A stretch of DNA of 64,000 bases from Corynebacterium phocae. Its GTDB lineage: Bacteria > Actinomycetota > Actinomycetes > Mycobacteriales > Mycobacteriaceae. The stretch is taken from NCBI RefSeq assembly GCF_008693075.1, contig NZ_VXKJ01000039.1:1-64000 (forward strand), in the 5' to 3' direction. The position numbers were made by a program, and so were the translations under genes. Below are positions 1-11,182 of the stretch, piece after piece (position 1 is the stretch's first letter; each line of letters begins with the position of its first letter). A model generated the notes under the pieces. The model searched no databases. It was not told the origin of the DNA and saw nothing but the letters and a program-made list of their open reading frames with translations.

Positions 1-340
1 ATTATTTACAGTGACACCCCTATATGGAAAAGGGCACCACCCGGCACACACCAACCAACACCGCACATAACGGCACCGGCACAACCCAAGCACACAACAG
101 CAAAAAGTCACAAACAACCATAAGTTATATAAGTACATTGGTACACTATTGAGTTCTCAGACATCGTCCGTACCTATTTACTCACCAGGATTTAATCTTG
201 GCTTTCTCTAGGACGTTGGAGTTTAAATCCTAGTTTCTAACTTTGTAAGTTGTCAACTTGAAGTTCATCTCCGCGTCACCTTGTTTCCGTGGCGACTTGA
301 ACTAATTTACATACCGTTTAAGCCGTTGACAAATCCCCTG
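1..340 (-). promoter_or_regulatory. Probable rRNA operon promoter/leader, 16S gene beyond left edge
   Basis: No protein gene is visible here. Read on the minus strand there are two tandem promoters: TTGTCA (332-327), 17 nt, TAAATT (309-304), and TTGACA (256-251), 18 nt, TAGGAT (232-227). Downstream lies TCTGAGAACTCAATAGTG (about 161-144), which resembles the conserved element found in actinobacterial pre-16S leaders, then a T-rich stretch. Tandem promoters, the leader element and the absence of any ORF together suggest an rrn operon reading out of the window. The 16S gene itself is not in the sequence, so this is inference. Confidence 0.6.
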
Positions 341-345
341 CTAGA

Positions 346-380
346 ACGCAAAAACCTGCACGCCTTAGCGTGCAGGTTTT
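346..380 (-). terminator. Rho-independent terminator of tyrS
   Basis: A perfect 12-bp inverted repeat (351-362 with 369-380, 6-nt loop) is followed on the minus strand by a run of five T. It sits 59 bp after the tyrS stop and separates tyrS from the rRNA-type promoters. Confidence 0.9.
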
Positions 381-438
381 AGTGTTGACACTTTTCCGCT
401 TCGTTGCCGTAAAGCTGAGGCAAGAACTACAGGCCCGA

Positions 439-1728
439 CTAGACCAGGCGTGCCCCGGCAAAGTTCTTCTTACCCCGGCGGAGAACCAGCCAGCTGCCGT
501 GCAGCAGGTCAGATTCAGTGGGCTCCCAATCCTCAGACTCAACGCGCTGGTTATTGACGTATGCACCGCCTTCCTTGATGGTGCGGCGTGCTGCACCCCG
601 CGAATCAGCAAGTCCAGCTGCAACGAAAAGATCGATTGCCGTGCGTGGTTCGCCGGCAGCTATTTCAGCTACCTCCGTTTCAGAAAGGGCTCCAGCCAGG
701 GTTTTTTCATCCAGGTCGGTGAGCTCAGCACGTCCAAAGAGGGCCTGGGCGGCTAGTTCAACGGCCTTGGTTGCCTCCGGTCCGTGGACCAAGTCTGTCA
801 TCTCTTGGGCCAGGCGGCGCTGGGCCTCACGGCGGAAAGCTTCCTCAGCTACCTTCTTCTCATATTCCGCGATCTCGTCCTGAGTAAGGAAAGTAAACCA
901 ACGCAAGTAGTCAATGACCACGGAGTCACCCGCGTTAAGGAAGTACTGGTACCAGGAGTAGGCGGAAGTCTTTTCCGGGTCCAGCCATAGCTTGCCACCA
1001 CCGGTGGACTTGCCAAATTTCTGGCCTTGGGCGTCAGTAACTAGCGGCACGGTGAGCGCGTGCACCTTCTTGCCTTCCACGCGGCGAACAAGGTCTACGC
1101 CGGAGACAATGTTGCCCCACTGGTCCCCGCCGCCAATCTGCAGCACGCAGTTTTCCGCGCGGTTAAGGTGCAGGTAGTCATGGGATTGCAAGAGCATGTA
1201 GGAAAATTCCGTGTAGGAAATGCCATCAGACTCCAGGCGGCGCTTGACGGTGTCGCGATCCAACATTGTGTTGAGTGAGAAGTTCTTTCCCACATCACGC
1301 AGGAAATCAATGACTGACAGATTCATGGTCCAATCGGCGTTGTTAACCAGCAGAGCGCCGTTGTCACTATCAGGGTTGTTGGCGTTACCGTTGTCACCGG
1401 CAAAGCCCACGAACTTCTTTAGTTGCTCCTTGATACTGACTAGGTTCTCTTCAATTTGGTCTTGAGTCAGCATGGACCGCTCCCCCACGTCACGGGGATC
1501 CCCAATGAACCCTGTGGCACCACCGGCCAAAGCAATGGGACGGTGCCCGGCTTCTTGGAAACGACGCAGCATGATCATGGGCACCAGGTGACCGGCGTGC
1601 AAAGAATCACCCGTGGGGTCAAAACCGCAGTACAAGGTAATGGGCTCAGCGCATGCCTCACGCAGTGAATCAAGGTCGGTGGATTGGTTGATAAGGCCGC
1701 GCCATTGCAGCTCATCGATAATGTTCAT
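439..1728 (-). CDS. tyrS: Tyrosyl-tRNA synthetase
   Basis: Class I aminoacyl-tRNA synthetase charging tRNA-Tyr with tyrosine in the cytoplasm. The 429-residue product has the usual TyrRS length. It shows the HIGH-type signature HAGH near residue 44 (in [13 protein letters not shown]), the KMSKS-type KFGKST near residue 235, and a C-terminal S4 RNA-binding domain in the last 70 residues ([17 protein letters not shown]). It is the last gene of a leftward unit and is followed by a strong terminator. The small Trm112-like gene lies upstream, separated by about 128 bp in which I see nothing clear. Identification is secure. Confidence 0.97.
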   Translation of the reverse strand: MNIIDELQWRGLINQSTDLDSLREACAEPITLYCGFDPTGDSLHAGHLVPMIMLRRFQEAGHRPIALAGGATGFIGDPRDVGERSMLTQDQIEENLVSIKEQLKKFVGFAGDNGNANNPDSDNGALLVNNADWTMNLSVIDFLRDVGKNFSLNTMLDRDTVKRRLESDGISYTEFSYMLLQSHDYLHLNRAENCVLQIGGGDQWGNIVSGVDLVRRVEGKKVHALTVPLVTDAQGQKFGKSTGGGKLWLDPEKTSAYSWYQYFLNAGDSVVIDYLRWFTFLTQDEIAEYEKKVAEEAFRREAQRRLAQEMTDLVHGPEATKAVELAAQALFGRAELTDLDEKTLAGALSETEVAEIAAGEPRTAIDLFVAAGLADSRGAARRTIKEGGAYVNNQRVESEDWEPTESDLLHGSWLVLRRGKKNFAGARLV

Positions 1729-1856
1729 AGATCTATTTCCCTCGGAGGTTGTGACAATTGTTGCTAACAGGTGTTGGTATTGACTTGGTGCTGGTTTGCA
1801 GCGTTGCTAAATAACAGAGTTGGTGAGAAGGCTCTGACTTTCTACGAAGTGCTCGT

Positions 1857-2033
1857 TTAGGCCGCTGGCCACGGTTTGGCACTATCGGCCAGCATGACAG
1901 GTATTCCGTCCTCAATAGGATAGGCAACACCTAGCCGTTCGTTGACCAAGACGGCATCTTCTTCAAGGTGGGTTAGCGGACCTTTGTCCTGGGGGCAGAC
2001 CAGGATTTCCAACAGCTTAGGATCAAGACTCAT
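1857..2033 (-). CDS. Trm112 family zinc-ribbon-like protein
   Basis: A 58-residue protein beginning MSLDPKLLEILVCPQDKGPL, the hallmark of the bacterial Trm112/YcaR family (LLEILVCP, then VNERLGVAYPIEDGIPVML). Eukaryotic Trm112 activates methyltransferases; the bacterial role is not settled. Only one Cys of the zinc-ribbon pattern is evident (in VCPQ), as in many bacterial members, so metal binding is doubtful. The start at 2033 is chosen because AGGG lies 8 nt upstream; an in-frame ATG at 2039 is too close to that site. It lies between argH and tyrS on the same strand, but an argH terminator separates it from argH. Confidence 0.85.
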   Translation of the reverse strand: MSLDPKLLEILVCPQDKGPLTHLEEDAVLVNERLGVAYPIEDGIPVMLADSAKPWPAA

Positions 2034-2093
2034 AGTCATAACCCTACACAAAGACCGTCCCTTGCTTTAGTGTTGGGCAGCGGTGAAAACGGC

Positions 2094-2121
2094 AAAAAGG
2101 GAACCGATAATTCCGGTTCCC
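2094..2121 (-). terminator. Rho-independent terminator after argH
   Basis: An 8-bp perfect stem (2099-2106 with 2114-2121, 7-nt loop) is followed on the minus strand by five T (2098-2094). It ends the argGH unit. Confidence 0.85.
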
Positions 2122-2183
2122 CTTCTGCTGCCGTCAAAGCTTGGCCTGGCTATCCTAAAAGCCCGTTCACCTAGAGCTGTGCC

Positions 2184-3650
<1,467 letters not shown>

Positions 3651-3700
3651 TTACTGTCTTTTAGTTACAGGTTTGGTTACAGGGGTTGTTACTGGTTTTG

Positions 3701-4930
3701 CTACTGGGCGTACTTCTCATTGCCAGTGGGGAAACCACCCTCACGGTCACGCTGGTTAGAAATCTGGGTAGACAAGCCGTGTAGCTGGACAAAGCCCTTT
3801 GCTGCAGTCTGGTCAAAGGTGTCACCCGTGTCATAGGTAGCCAGGTCAAAGGAATAGAGCGACTCCGAGGAGCGGCGGCCGGTCACCGTGGCGGTACCAG
3901 CGTGCAGAGTAAGGCGGATATCCCCAGTGACGGTTTCCTGGGTGGAGTCCACGAAGGCGTCGAGGGAGCGCTTGAGGGGGCTAAACCACAGACCGTCATA
4001 GACTTCCTCACCCCAACGGGCGTCGGTCAACCGCTTGTAACGGGCCAGCTCGCGCTCAATGGTGACATCCTCCAAAGCCTCATGGGCTTTAATAAGAACA
4101 ACGGCACCTGGGGCTTCGTAGACCTCGCGGGACTTGATTCCCACCAGGCGGTCTTCCACCATATCCAGGCGGCCAATTCCCTGCGCGCCAGCGCGCTTAT
4201 TGAGCTCTTCGATAACCTGCAGCACGGTCATCTTCTTGCCGTCCACGGCTACCGGCGTTCCCTTGTCAAAGGAGATGACTACCTCATCCGGGGCGTTGCC
4301 CATAGCCGGATCCTCGGTATAGGCGTAGAGATCCTTTGTCGGTGGGTTCCACAAGTCCTCAAGGAAGCCCGTTTCCACGGCGCGACCCCAAACGTTTTGG
4401 TCGATGGAGAAAGGTGAGGAAGCTGACTGCTCGATGGGCAGGTTAACCTCTTCAGCAAAAGCGATGGCCTTATCCCTGGTCCAGGCGTAATCACGGGCCG
4501 GCGCGATGATTTCCAAGGAAGGATCTAGCGCCCGGAAGGAGACTTCAAAGCGAACCTGGTCATTGCCCTTGCCGGTGCAACCGTGGGAGACATGCGTACC
4601 GCCGTGCTCCTGCGCAGCCTCTACCAGGTGCTTGACAATCAGCGGACGAGAAATGGCAGATACCAGCGGGTACTGCTTCATATACATACCGTTGGCCTTG
4701 ATGGTGGGAAGGCAGTACTCTTCTGCAAACTCATCCTTGGCATCAACGACAATGGACTCCACGGCGCCGCAATCCAGCGCGCGCTGGCGTACGGATTCCA
4801 TATCCTCCCCGCCCTGACCCAGATCCAAGGACACGGCAATGACGTCCCCGCCGGTCATTTTTGATAGGTAAGGGATGGCCACCGAGGTGTCCAGGCCGCC
4901 GGAATATGCGAGTACTACGCGTGCATTCAT
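3701..4930 (-). CDS. argG: Argininosuccinate synthase
   Basis: Joins citrulline and aspartate with ATP to make argininosuccinate. The 409-residue product starts [22 protein letters not shown], whose SGGLDTS is the PP-loop ATP-pyrophosphatase motif. Later [16 protein letters not shown] is the ArgG signature. The start at 4930 is supported by AGGAG 10 nt upstream; the longer in-frame start at 4948 lies upstream of that site and is rejected. A TATAAT box and an ARG-box-like motif lie just upstream, so argGH is probably its own ArgR-controlled unit, separate from argCJBDFR. Confidence 0.97.
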   Translation of the reverse strand: MNARVVLAYSGGLDTSVAIPYLSKMTGGDVIAVSLDLGQGGEDMESVRQRALDCGAVESIVVDAKDEFAEEYCLPTIKANGMYMKQYPLVSAISRPLIVKHLVEAAQEHGGTHVSHGCTGKGNDQVRFEVSFRALDPSLEIIAPARDYAWTRDKAIAFAEEVNLPIEQSASSPFSIDQNVWGRAVETGFLEDLWNPPTKDLYAYTEDPAMGNAPDEVVISFDKGTPVAVDGKKMTVLQVIEELNKRAGAQGIGRLDMVEDRLVGIKSREVYEAPGAVVLIKAHEALEDVTIERELARYKRLTDARWGEEVYDGLWFSPLKRSLDAFVDSTQETVTGDIRLTLHAGTATVTGRRSSESLYSFDLATYDTGDTFDQTAAKGFVQLHGLSTQISNQRDREGGFPTGNEKYAQ

Positions 4931-4961
4931 GTTAAAAGTGCTCCTCAAAATGTTAGTGAAA

Positions 4962-4989
4962 ATTATACCGTCTGGTTAATAATATACGT
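4962..4989 (-). promoter_or_regulatory. argG promoter with candidate ArgR operator
   Basis: A consensus -10 TATAAT (4967-4962) predicts a start site about 25 nt before the argG ATG; the -35 is weak. Just upstream, the minus-strand motif ACGTATATTATTAACC (4989-4974) matches the argC-upstream motif GCACATATTATGCAAC at 11 of 16 positions. A motif shared by the two arginine promoters, with argR in the same locus, suggests an ArgR site. Binding is inferred. Confidence 0.5.
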
Positions 4990-5119
4990 AAATGTGCTCA
5001 GAGTCTAACCCGGGGCCAGCTAAAGCCATCCCTATCTACCGCCCGGGGTGAGAACCAGGCACTACCCTGGTTTCTCGCGGCCACCAGGGCTTGCTGCTGG
5101 AGGTTGCCGGTAGGGGTTG

Positions 5120-5620
5120 CTACTGGGGTTTGCCGCTAGATTTCCGGTGAACCAAGTTCTCCACCATCTCAGCGCCCGTCATCGGTTCCCGCGAGAGAAC
5201 GAAGATGGTGTCATCTCCGGCAATACATCCCACCACGTCAGGTATGCCCGCGCGGTCAATATAGGAAGCCAGGTACTGCGCGGCACCGGCCGGGGTGCGC
5301 AACATAGCCATGTTGCCCGAGTGGTCCGTGGCTGTGACCAACTCATCTATCATCCGGCGAAGTTTCTCCCGTGGGCCGTTAACCTGATCTTCAAACTGCT
5401 CCAGGTCATCACCCACCTGATAGAAGGAGCTACCGTTATCCAGCTTGACCTTCTTTGCTCCCAGCTCGTCCAGATCCCGCGATAGCGTGGCTTGAGTGAT
5501 ATCAAAACCTTCCTTGGACAATAGCTCAGAAAGTTGCACCTGACTGGTTACACGAGTGCAGGCTAGAATCTCCAAGATCTTCGCCTGGCGCGCATTTCGG
5601 TTAGAAGGCGTATTAGACAT
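5120..5620 (-). CDS. argR: Arginine repressor
   Basis: DNA-binding regulator that senses arginine and represses the arg genes. The 166-residue protein has the ArgR N-terminal winged helix with the signature [23 protein letters not shown] (residues about 34-56) and a C-terminal hexamerisation/arginine-binding domain ending in a motif of the type [12 protein letters not shown] (about 130-141). The length is typical. It follows argF by 125 bp and precedes argG by about 190 bp. Both spacers contain degenerate GGGGTTACGGCGG or GTTGCTACTGGG repeats. It probably belongs to the argCJBDF transcript. Confidence 0.97.
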   Translation of the reverse strand: MSNTPSNRNARQAKILEILACTRVTSQVQLSELLSKEGFDITQATLSRDLDELGAKKVKLDNGSSFYQVGDDLEQFEDQVNGPREKLRRMIDELVTATDHSGNMAMLRTPAGAAQYLASYIDRAGIPDVVGCIAGDDTIFVLSREPMTGAEMVENLVHRKSSGKPQ

Positions 5621-5745
5621 GGTGGGCAGTTTACTCCGTGCTCAGTTGTTTGGGGGGTTACGGCGGGTGCCTGGGGGTTACGGCGGTTGATTAGGGTTTA
5701 GGGCGACTGCTGTGGGGTTGTGGCGTCCACCTGACGGCAGCGGCG

Positions 5746-6678
5746 TTACTGGGCGGCCTTTGCCTTGTGCTCCAGCAGCCAGACCATCAGTGCTTTCTGG
5801 GCGTGGAGCCGGTTTTCCGCCTCATCGAATACCACAGACTGCGGGCCGTCAATGACCTCCGCAGCGACCTCATTACCGCGGTAGGCGGGAAGGCAATGCA
5901 AGAAGATGGCGTCTGCGCTTGCCTTATCCATGAGGTTCGCGTCCACCTGATAAGGCCTAAACGGCGTGTTGCGGTCCTTTCCATCCTGCTCTTGTCCCAT
6001 GGATACCCAGGTATCGGTAATAACCACGTGCGCACCAGCAGCAGCTGTGATGTCATCGGTGACTTCCACCCTTGCCCCGGTCTGCGCCGCACGGTTGATT
6101 GCGCGGTCTACGAATTTCTGTTCCGGTTGGAAATCCTTTGGGGCGATGATGGTGATATCCAGCCCCGCCGTAGCAAAGCCCAGCATGTAGGAGTTGGCCA
6201 TGTTGTTAGAACCATCGCCTAAGTAAACGGCCTTGATGCTGGTGAGGTCATCGAAGTGTTCTTTAATAGTCTGCAAATCCGCCAGGATCTGGCAGGGGTG
6301 TAAGTCATCCGACAGTGAGTTGATGACCGGCACGTCCGCCGCTGCGGCCATGGCCTCTAGGTTACTGTGGGCGAAAGTGCGCCAGACTATGGCCTCCGCG
6401 TAGCGGGAGAGCACCTTGGCTGTGTCTTCGATGGATTCCCCCTTGCCCATCTGGGTTTCCGCGCTGCCTACCGTAATGGCAGTGCCCCCTAGGTGTGCGG
6501 CCGCTGTGGCGAAGCTAAAGCGGGTCCGCAGCGAGGTTTTGTCAAAAATCACCGCTATAGTTTTTCCCGGTGCCAGGAGTTGTTTGGCATAAGGGTTATC
6601 CTTCAGCCAGGCGGCCAAGTCCAGGACCTCTGCCTGCTCAGCCGGCGAAAGATCGTCATCTGCTAGAAAGTGCCTCAT
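5746..6678 (-). CDS. argF: Ornithine carbamoyltransferase
   Basis: Makes citrulline from ornithine and carbamoyl phosphate. The 310-residue protein has the carbamoyl-phosphate-binding motif of the STRTRxSF type (here SLRTRFSF, about 49-56), HPCQ near residue 127 for carbamoyl phosphate, and the ornithine-loop [11 protein letters not shown] near residue 261, whose HCLP identifies OTCases. Its ATG overlaps the argD stop as ATGA, so the two are translationally coupled. A repeat-bearing 125-bp gap separates it from argR. Confidence 0.97.
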   Translation of the reverse strand: MRHFLADDDLSPAEQAEVLDLAAWLKDNPYAKQLLAPGKTIAVIFDKTSLRTRFSFATAAAHLGGTAITVGSAETQMGKGESIEDTAKVLSRYAEAIVWRTFAHSNLEAMAAAADVPVINSLSDDLHPCQILADLQTIKEHFDDLTSIKAVYLGDGSNNMANSYMLGFATAGLDITIIAPKDFQPEQKFVDRAINRAAQTGARVEVTDDITAAAGAHVVITDTWVSMGQEQDGKDRNTPFRPYQVDANLMDKASADAIFLHCLPAYRGNEVAAEVIDGPQSVVFDEAENRLHAQKALMVWLLEHKAKAAQ

Positions 6679-7850
6679 TGTGTTCCCATCTGTTGAAGTA
6701 TGTGTGTCAAAGTGTTTGCTGCTTGGGCAATATCCGCGTCTTCGATAACCAGTGGCGGGGTCAAACGGATGACGTCTTTGCCGATGGCGTTGGCAATAAC
6801 TCCCGCCTGAAGTGCGGCCTCCACGGCTTGTTTGGCCACCGGCTGCTTGAGAACTACCCCTAACATCAGGCCAGCGCCGCGAACCTGCTCCACGTGTGGG
6901 GAGTGTTCCACGAGCTCCTTGAGCTCCGCGCCCTTGCGGGCCACTTCCGCTAAGAATTCCTCATCAATAGTCTCCAGCACCACATTAGCTGCCGCGCAAG
7001 CCACGGGGTTTCCGCCAAAGGTGGTGCCGTGGCTGCCGGGGGTGAAAAGCTGGGCTGCTTTACCCACGCCAATGCACGCGCCAATAGGCAGGCCGGCACC
7101 CAGGCCTTTAGCCATGGTGATAACGTCCGGAACCACGCCGGAGTGTTCATAGGCAAAGAATGTACCCGTGCGGCCCGCACCAGTTTGGACCTCATCGACC
7201 ACCATCAAGATGCCGTGTTCATCACAGAGCGCCCTGACCGCCTGGAGAAACCCAGGCGGGGCCGGAATAACCCCGGTTTCCCCCTGAATTGGCTCCAAGA
7301 AAATGGCGGCGGTGTCACTTGGGTTAATCTCCACAAGTTGCGTGAGGTAATCAATGTCGCCGAAGGGGAAGAACTCCGCGCCGGCGGGCAAAGGCTCAAA
7401 TGCTTTGCGCTTGCCAGGTTGTCCGGTCACCGATAGCGCACCCATGGTGCGCCCGTGAAAGCCATCCTTGGCAGCCAGCACGCGGGAGCGGCCGGTCAAA
7501 CGCGCCAGTTTCACAGCGGCCTCGTTGGCCTCCGCGCCGGAGTTAACAAACAGTACCCGGGCGCTGCTAACCCCCACCCGCTTAATCAGCTTTTCCCCGG
7601 CAGAAACCACCGGGCCGGTGGCCATCAAGTTAGAGGCGTGGCCCAACGTGGCTATCTGCTGGCTCACGGCGGCCACCACGCCAGGGTGTGCATGGCCCAG
7701 CGAATTGACGGCAATTCCCGCCAGCATGTCTATGTAAGATTTGCCCGTTTCATCTTCCACGCGCGCCCCTTGGCCGGAAACCAGCGCGATGGGCGGAGTG
7801 CCGTAGTTATTCATCAGCGCGGCAGACCAGCGCTGTTGGAGGTTACTCAT
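6675..7850 (-). CDS. argD: Acetylornithine aminotransferase
   Basis: PLP-dependent transaminase converting N-acetylglutamate semialdehyde to N-acetylornithine with glutamate as donor. The 391-residue class-III aminotransferase has the [16 protein letters not shown] phosphate-binding segment (about 103-118), [13 protein letters not shown] (about 217-229) with the PLP-contacting Asp, and the Schiff-base Lys in [14 protein letters not shown] (Lys near 248). Start and stop codons overlap argB and argF by 4 nt on each side, so argB-argD-argF is tightly coupled. Confidence 0.97.
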   Translation of the reverse strand: MSNLQQRWSAALMNNYGTPPIALVSGQGARVEDETGKSYIDMLAGIAVNSLGHAHPGVVAAVSQQIATLGHASNLMATGPVVSAGEKLIKRVGVSSARVLFVNSGAEANEAAVKLARLTGRSRVLAAKDGFHGRTMGALSVTGQPGKRKAFEPLPAGAEFFPFGDIDYLTQLVEINPSDTAAIFLEPIQGETGVIPAPPGFLQAVRALCDEHGILMVVDEVQTGAGRTGTFFAYEHSGVVPDVITMAKGLGAGLPIGACIGVGKAAQLFTPGSHGTTFGGNPVACAAANVVLETIDEEFLAEVARKGAELKELVEHSPHVEQVRGAGLMLGVVLKQPVAKQAVEAALQAGVIANAIGKDVIRLTPPLVIEDADIAQAANTLTHILQQMGTQ

Positions 7851-8809
7851 TTGGTTTCGTCCTTTCTCAAGACGGTTTTTGCGTCAAAGGGGAGGCAGTC
7901 CCCGCCGTCGGAGAGCACCATGGTGCCTATACCGCCGGGGGTGAGAAGCTCTAGCAGCACCGAGTGCGCTACCCGGCCGTCAATCACGTGGGCTGCCACT
8001 ACGCCGTCCTCCACCGCCCGCAGGCAGGACTCCATTTTGGGGATCATCCCGGAGTCCAAGCCGGGCAGGATCTCCGCCAGCTTCTCACAGTCAATCTTTG
8101 ACACTAAGGAGTTCTTGTTGGGCCAGTCGGTGTAGAGACCCTCCACGTTGGTGAGGATGAGCAGACGCTCTGCTCCGAGCGCTGCGGCCAACGCTCCGGC
8201 TGCGGTGTCCGCGTTGATGTTGTAGATTTCCCCGTCTGGGCCGGGCGCGATGGTGGACACCACCGGGATCCGTCCGGCCTCGATGATGTCCATGATGGCC
8301 ACAGGGTCAATGGAGTCAATGTCTCCTACTTGACCAATGTCGGTCATCTCCCCGTCTACGTCCACCAGGCGCTTGCGGGCGGTGAACAGACCTGCGTCCT
8401 CACCGGAGGTCCCCACGGCGTAGGGTCCGTGCGAGTTGATGAGCCCCACTAACTCGCGGCCCACCTTGCCAAAGAGCACCATCCGCACAATCTCCATAAC
8501 CTCCGGAGTGGTCACCCTGAACCCGCCCTGGAACTCCCCTTTAAGGCCCAGTCTGGCGAGCATGTCCGAAATCTGCGGGCCACCACCATGGACCACCACG
8601 GGCTTGGCCCCCACAGTGCGCAGGAACACCATGTCCGCAGCAAACGCGCGGCGCAGGTCCCCATCCACCATGGCGTTGCCGCCGTACTTGACCACCACGA
8701 TTTTGTCGCGAAAGTGCATAAGCCACGGCAAAGCTTGGGCCAGGACTTCCGCCCTATCGTGGTTGGTGAGCTGACCAAGGCTCATATCTAGGGTATTTTC
8801 GCTTGTCAT
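7847..8809 (-). CDS. argB: Acetylglutamate kinase
   Basis: Phosphorylates N-acetylglutamate, usually the arginine-feedback-controlled step in organisms that use the ArgJ cycle. The 320-residue amino-acid-kinase fold shows [10 protein letters not shown] (about 36-45), [10 protein letters not shown] (about 69-78) and [12 protein letters not shown] (about 203-214). The start at 8809 is chosen because AAAGG lies 7 nt upstream and because it fits the corynebacterial length; an open frame continues to 9175 but would lie inside argJ. The gap from argJ is 49 bp. A second in-frame ATG at 8785 is possible. Confidence 0.96.
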   Translation of the reverse strand: MTSENTLDMSLGQLTNHDRAEVLAQALPWLMHFRDKIVVVKYGGNAMVDGDLRRAFAADMVFLRTVGAKPVVVHGGGPQISDMLARLGLKGEFQGGFRVTTPEVMEIVRMVLFGKVGRELVGLINSHGPYAVGTSGEDAGLFTARKRLVDVDGEMTDIGQVGDIDSIDPVAIMDIIEAGRIPVVSTIAPGPDGEIYNINADTAAGALAAALGAERLLILTNVEGLYTDWPNKNSLVSKIDCEKLAEILPGLDSGMIPKMESCLRAVEDGVVAAHVIDGRVAHSVLLELLTPGGIGTMVLSDGGDCLPFDAKTVLRKDETK

Positions 8810-8858
8810 CGCGGTGCCTTTCTGGCGGTTGAGGTAAAAATCTAGCGAGCGGGTGGTA

Positions 8859-10025
8859 CTAGGAGCTATAAGCCGAATTGATCTCCACATAGGCGTGGGA
8901 AAGATCAGTGGTGCGAACGAACGCCTGGCCCGGCCCGCCGGTCCCCAGATCCACACGCACGTCAATATCCGCGCCGGACAGATCCACCTCCCGGGCACCA
9001 GGTGCACCGGTAGACCGCACGCACACCGGTTGGTCGTTGAAGTACACGGAGATGTTTTCCGGGTCCATGTCAGCGGACGCCATTCCAACGGCCGCCAGGA
9101 CACGGCCCCAGTTGGGGTCAGAGCCAAACATGGCGCATTTAAACAGGTTGTCCCGGCCGATGGTCCGGGCGGCACTCAACGCCTGGGCATCTGAAGACGT
9201 CCCAGTAACGGTGATTTTCACACGTTTGGTCACTCCCTCTGCGTCGGCCTGCATCTGATCCGCCAGGCTGGCGCAGACCTCTAGCACCGCAGCATCAAGC
9301 TCCTCCTGCGTGGGGGTTATCCCGGAGGCTCCGCTAGCCATGACAATAACTGTGTCATTGGTTGAGGTAGAGCCGTCCACGTCCAGGGTGTTGAAGGTTA
9401 CCCCGCTGGCCTTAGTGAGCGCGGCGTGCAAAGCCTCCGGGCTAGCCACGGCGTCCGTGGTGATGACCGCCAACATGGTGGCCAGACTAGGGGCCATCAT
9501 GCCCACCCCCTTGCCCATGGCACCCATGGACCAGCCCTGGCGGCTAGCAACCGCCATTTTGGGCACGGTGTCGGTAGTCATGATTGCCTGCGCCGCGTCC
9601 AGCCCAGTAGCCCCCATGCCGGCCGCTTGGGTTACTCCTGCGCGGACCTTGTCCATGGGCATGAGCTCGCCGATGAGCCCCGTGGAGCACACCGCCACGT
9701 CACCGGCTTCAACGCCCAGCGCGGCGGCGGCCAGGGTGGTCATTTCGGTGGCATCGGCCAGCCCCTGCTGTCCATTACAGGCATTGGCGTTGCCGGAGTT
9801 GATAACCACGGCACGCAGCTGCCCATTCGCTACCGCCTGGCGGGTAACAACAACGGGCGCTGCTACCACGCGGTTGCGGGTGAATACGGCGGCCGCGGCG
9901 AAGTCTGGGCCCTGGTTATGAATTAGTACCAAGTCTGGATTACCGGAGGGCTTGATACCCGCCCGAGTAGTTCCGGCGGCAAAACCCCGGGGTGCCAGCA
10001 CGCCGGCGGAAGATAAGTTAGTCAT
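8859..10025 (-). CDS. argJ: Glutamate N-acetyltransferase / amino-acid acetyltransferase
   Basis: Recycles the acetyl group from acetylornithine to glutamate and may also start the pathway with acetyl-CoA. The 388-residue ArgJ precursor contains the self-cleavage region [12 protein letters not shown] (about 182-193), in which the second Thr of the family KGxGMMAPNMATM...STND context becomes the nucleophile of the beta chain. [12 protein letters not shown] is visible upstream (about 157-168). It lies 34 bp downstream of argC in the same operon. Whether it is mono- or bifunctional cannot be told from sequence. Confidence 0.96.
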   Translation of the reverse strand: MTNLSSAGVLAPRGFAAGTTRAGIKPSGNPDLVLIHNQGPDFAAAAVFTRNRVVAAPVVVTRQAVANGQLRAVVINSGNANACNGQQGLADATEMTTLAAAALGVEAGDVAVCSTGLIGELMPMDKVRAGVTQAAGMGATGLDAAQAIMTTDTVPKMAVASRQGWSMGAMGKGVGMMAPSLATMLAVITTDAVASPEALHAALTKASGVTFNTLDVDGSTSTNDTVIVMASGASGITPTQEELDAAVLEVCASLADQMQADAEGVTKRVKITVTGTSSDAQALSAARTIGRDNLFKCAMFGSDPNWGRVLAAVGMASADMDPENISVYFNDQPVCVRSTGAPGAREVDLSGADIDVRVDLGTGGPGQAFVRTTDLSHAYVEINSAYSS

Positions 10026-10059
10026 GGTTTTGAAATGCTCTTTCTACTAGTACCTATTG

Positions 10060-11109
10060 TTAGGGCGCCACGGCCGCCAGCGGAAGCCCGGCGGTTTCCT
10101 CAAGCCCAAGGCTTAAGTTCATGCACTGCACGGCCCCACCGGCGGTGCCCTTGCACAAGTTATCCACCGCAGCGGTAACTATGAGCTTGCCAGCGCGGGT
10201 ATCCACGTGGGCCTGGATGTGAACCATGTTGGTGCCCACCACGTTGTGGGTTTCCGGCTGCTGACCTTCCGGAAGCACCAGGCAGAAGGGCTCATCACGG
10301 TAGTAGTCCAGGTAGGCGGCACGGACGGCCTCCGGGGTGGTGCCTGGCGTGAGGTCAGCCGTGACGGTGGCCAGGATCCCGCGGCTAAGCGGTGCCAGGA
10401 TGGGAGTGAAGGTGACTTTTAATGGGGTGTTGCTGGAGCTAAACGCGGAGAGGTTTTGGACTATCTCCGGGGTGTGCCGGTGATTGCCGCCGGGATTATA
10501 GGCGCGCAGATTACCCATGGTCTCTGCACCCAGCAAACTCACCGAAGCCTTTTTCCCTGCGCCGGACACGCCCGTCACGGCAATGACGCTTAAATCCGGG
10601 GCAATGAAGCCTCCGGCTACTGCGGGCAGCGCGCCCAAGGTGATGGCGGTGGGAAAACAACCCGCGACTGCCACCCGTTTAGTTCCCTTGAGTTGCTCCC
10701 GGTGGCCGGGAATCTCCGGGACGCCGTAAGGCCAGCTACCGGCGTACTCCCCGCCGTAATATTCCTCCCAGGCGGATTTGTCTTTGAGCCGGAAATCAGC
10801 CGCACAGTCTATAACCACAGTGTCCTCCCCCAACGCTTGCCCCAGGCGTGCGGAGTGTCCGTGGGGCAAGGCCAAGAAAACCACGTCATGACCGGAGAGG
10901 TTCTCCACGGTGGTAGCAACGATGGTCCGGTCCGCTAGTTGCGGAAGGTGCGGCATGAGCTCCCCCACCTTCTGTCCAGCGTTGGAGTGCCCGCACAGGG
11001 CACCGATTTTTAGCTCACCGGCAAGGTAGGCCGGGTGTCCAAGTAGCAGCCGGAGGATTTCTGCGCCGGCGTATCCGGTAGCGCCCGCGATGGCAACGGT
11101 AGTAGTCAT
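10060..11109 (-). CDS. argC: N-acetyl-gamma-glutamyl-phosphate reductase
   Basis: NADPH-dependent reductase acting on acetylglutamyl phosphate. The 349-residue product starts with a Rossmann segment [18 protein letters not shown] and has the catalytic Cys in [14 protein letters not shown] (Cys near 152) plus the family stretch VSGAGKKAS. It is the first gene of the argCJBDFR unit. The upstream -10 lies only 16 nt before the ATG and no good Shine-Dalgarno is visible, so the transcript probably has a very short 5' leader. Confidence 0.96.
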   Translation of the reverse strand: MTTTVAIAGATGYAGAEILRLLLGHPAYLAGELKIGALCGHSNAGQKVGELMPHLPQLADRTIVATTVENLSGHDVVFLALPHGHSARLGQALGEDTVVIDCAADFRLKDKSAWEEYYGGEYAGSWPYGVPEIPGHREQLKGTKRVAVAGCFPTAITLGALPAVAGGFIAPDLSVIAVTGVSGAGKKASVSLLGAETMGNLRAYNPGGNHRHTPEIVQNLSAFSSSNTPLKVTFTPILAPLSRGILATVTADLTPGTTPEAVRAAYLDYYRDEPFCLVLPEGQQPETHNVVGTNMVHIQAHVDTRAGKLIVTAAVDNLCKGTAGGAVQCMNLSLGLEETAGLPLAAVAP

Positions 11110-11121
11110 GCCGAAAGACTA

Positions 11122-11137
11122 GCACATATTATGCAAC
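11122..11137 (-). promoter_or_regulatory. argC promoter -10 with candidate ArgR operator
   Basis: The minus strand has TAATAT at 11131-11126 as a -10, 16 nt before the argC ATG. The surrounding GCACATATTATGCAAC (plus strand 11122-11137) is partly palindromic and matches the argG-upstream motif. A second TGCA-bounded half-palindrome (TGCAACACTGTGCA, 11132-11145) follows. Overlap of the motif with the -10 fits repression by ArgR. Inferred, not shown. Confidence 0.5.
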
Positions 11138-11182
11138 ACTGTGCAATCTATACATTAACTAGGGTTTTTTAAACTCCACGAG

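Noticed and set aside
1733..1930. 65-aa minus-strand open frame between tyrS and the Trm112-like gene
   Set aside because: It overlaps the Trm112-like gene, has no Shine-Dalgarno and shows no recognisable family features.
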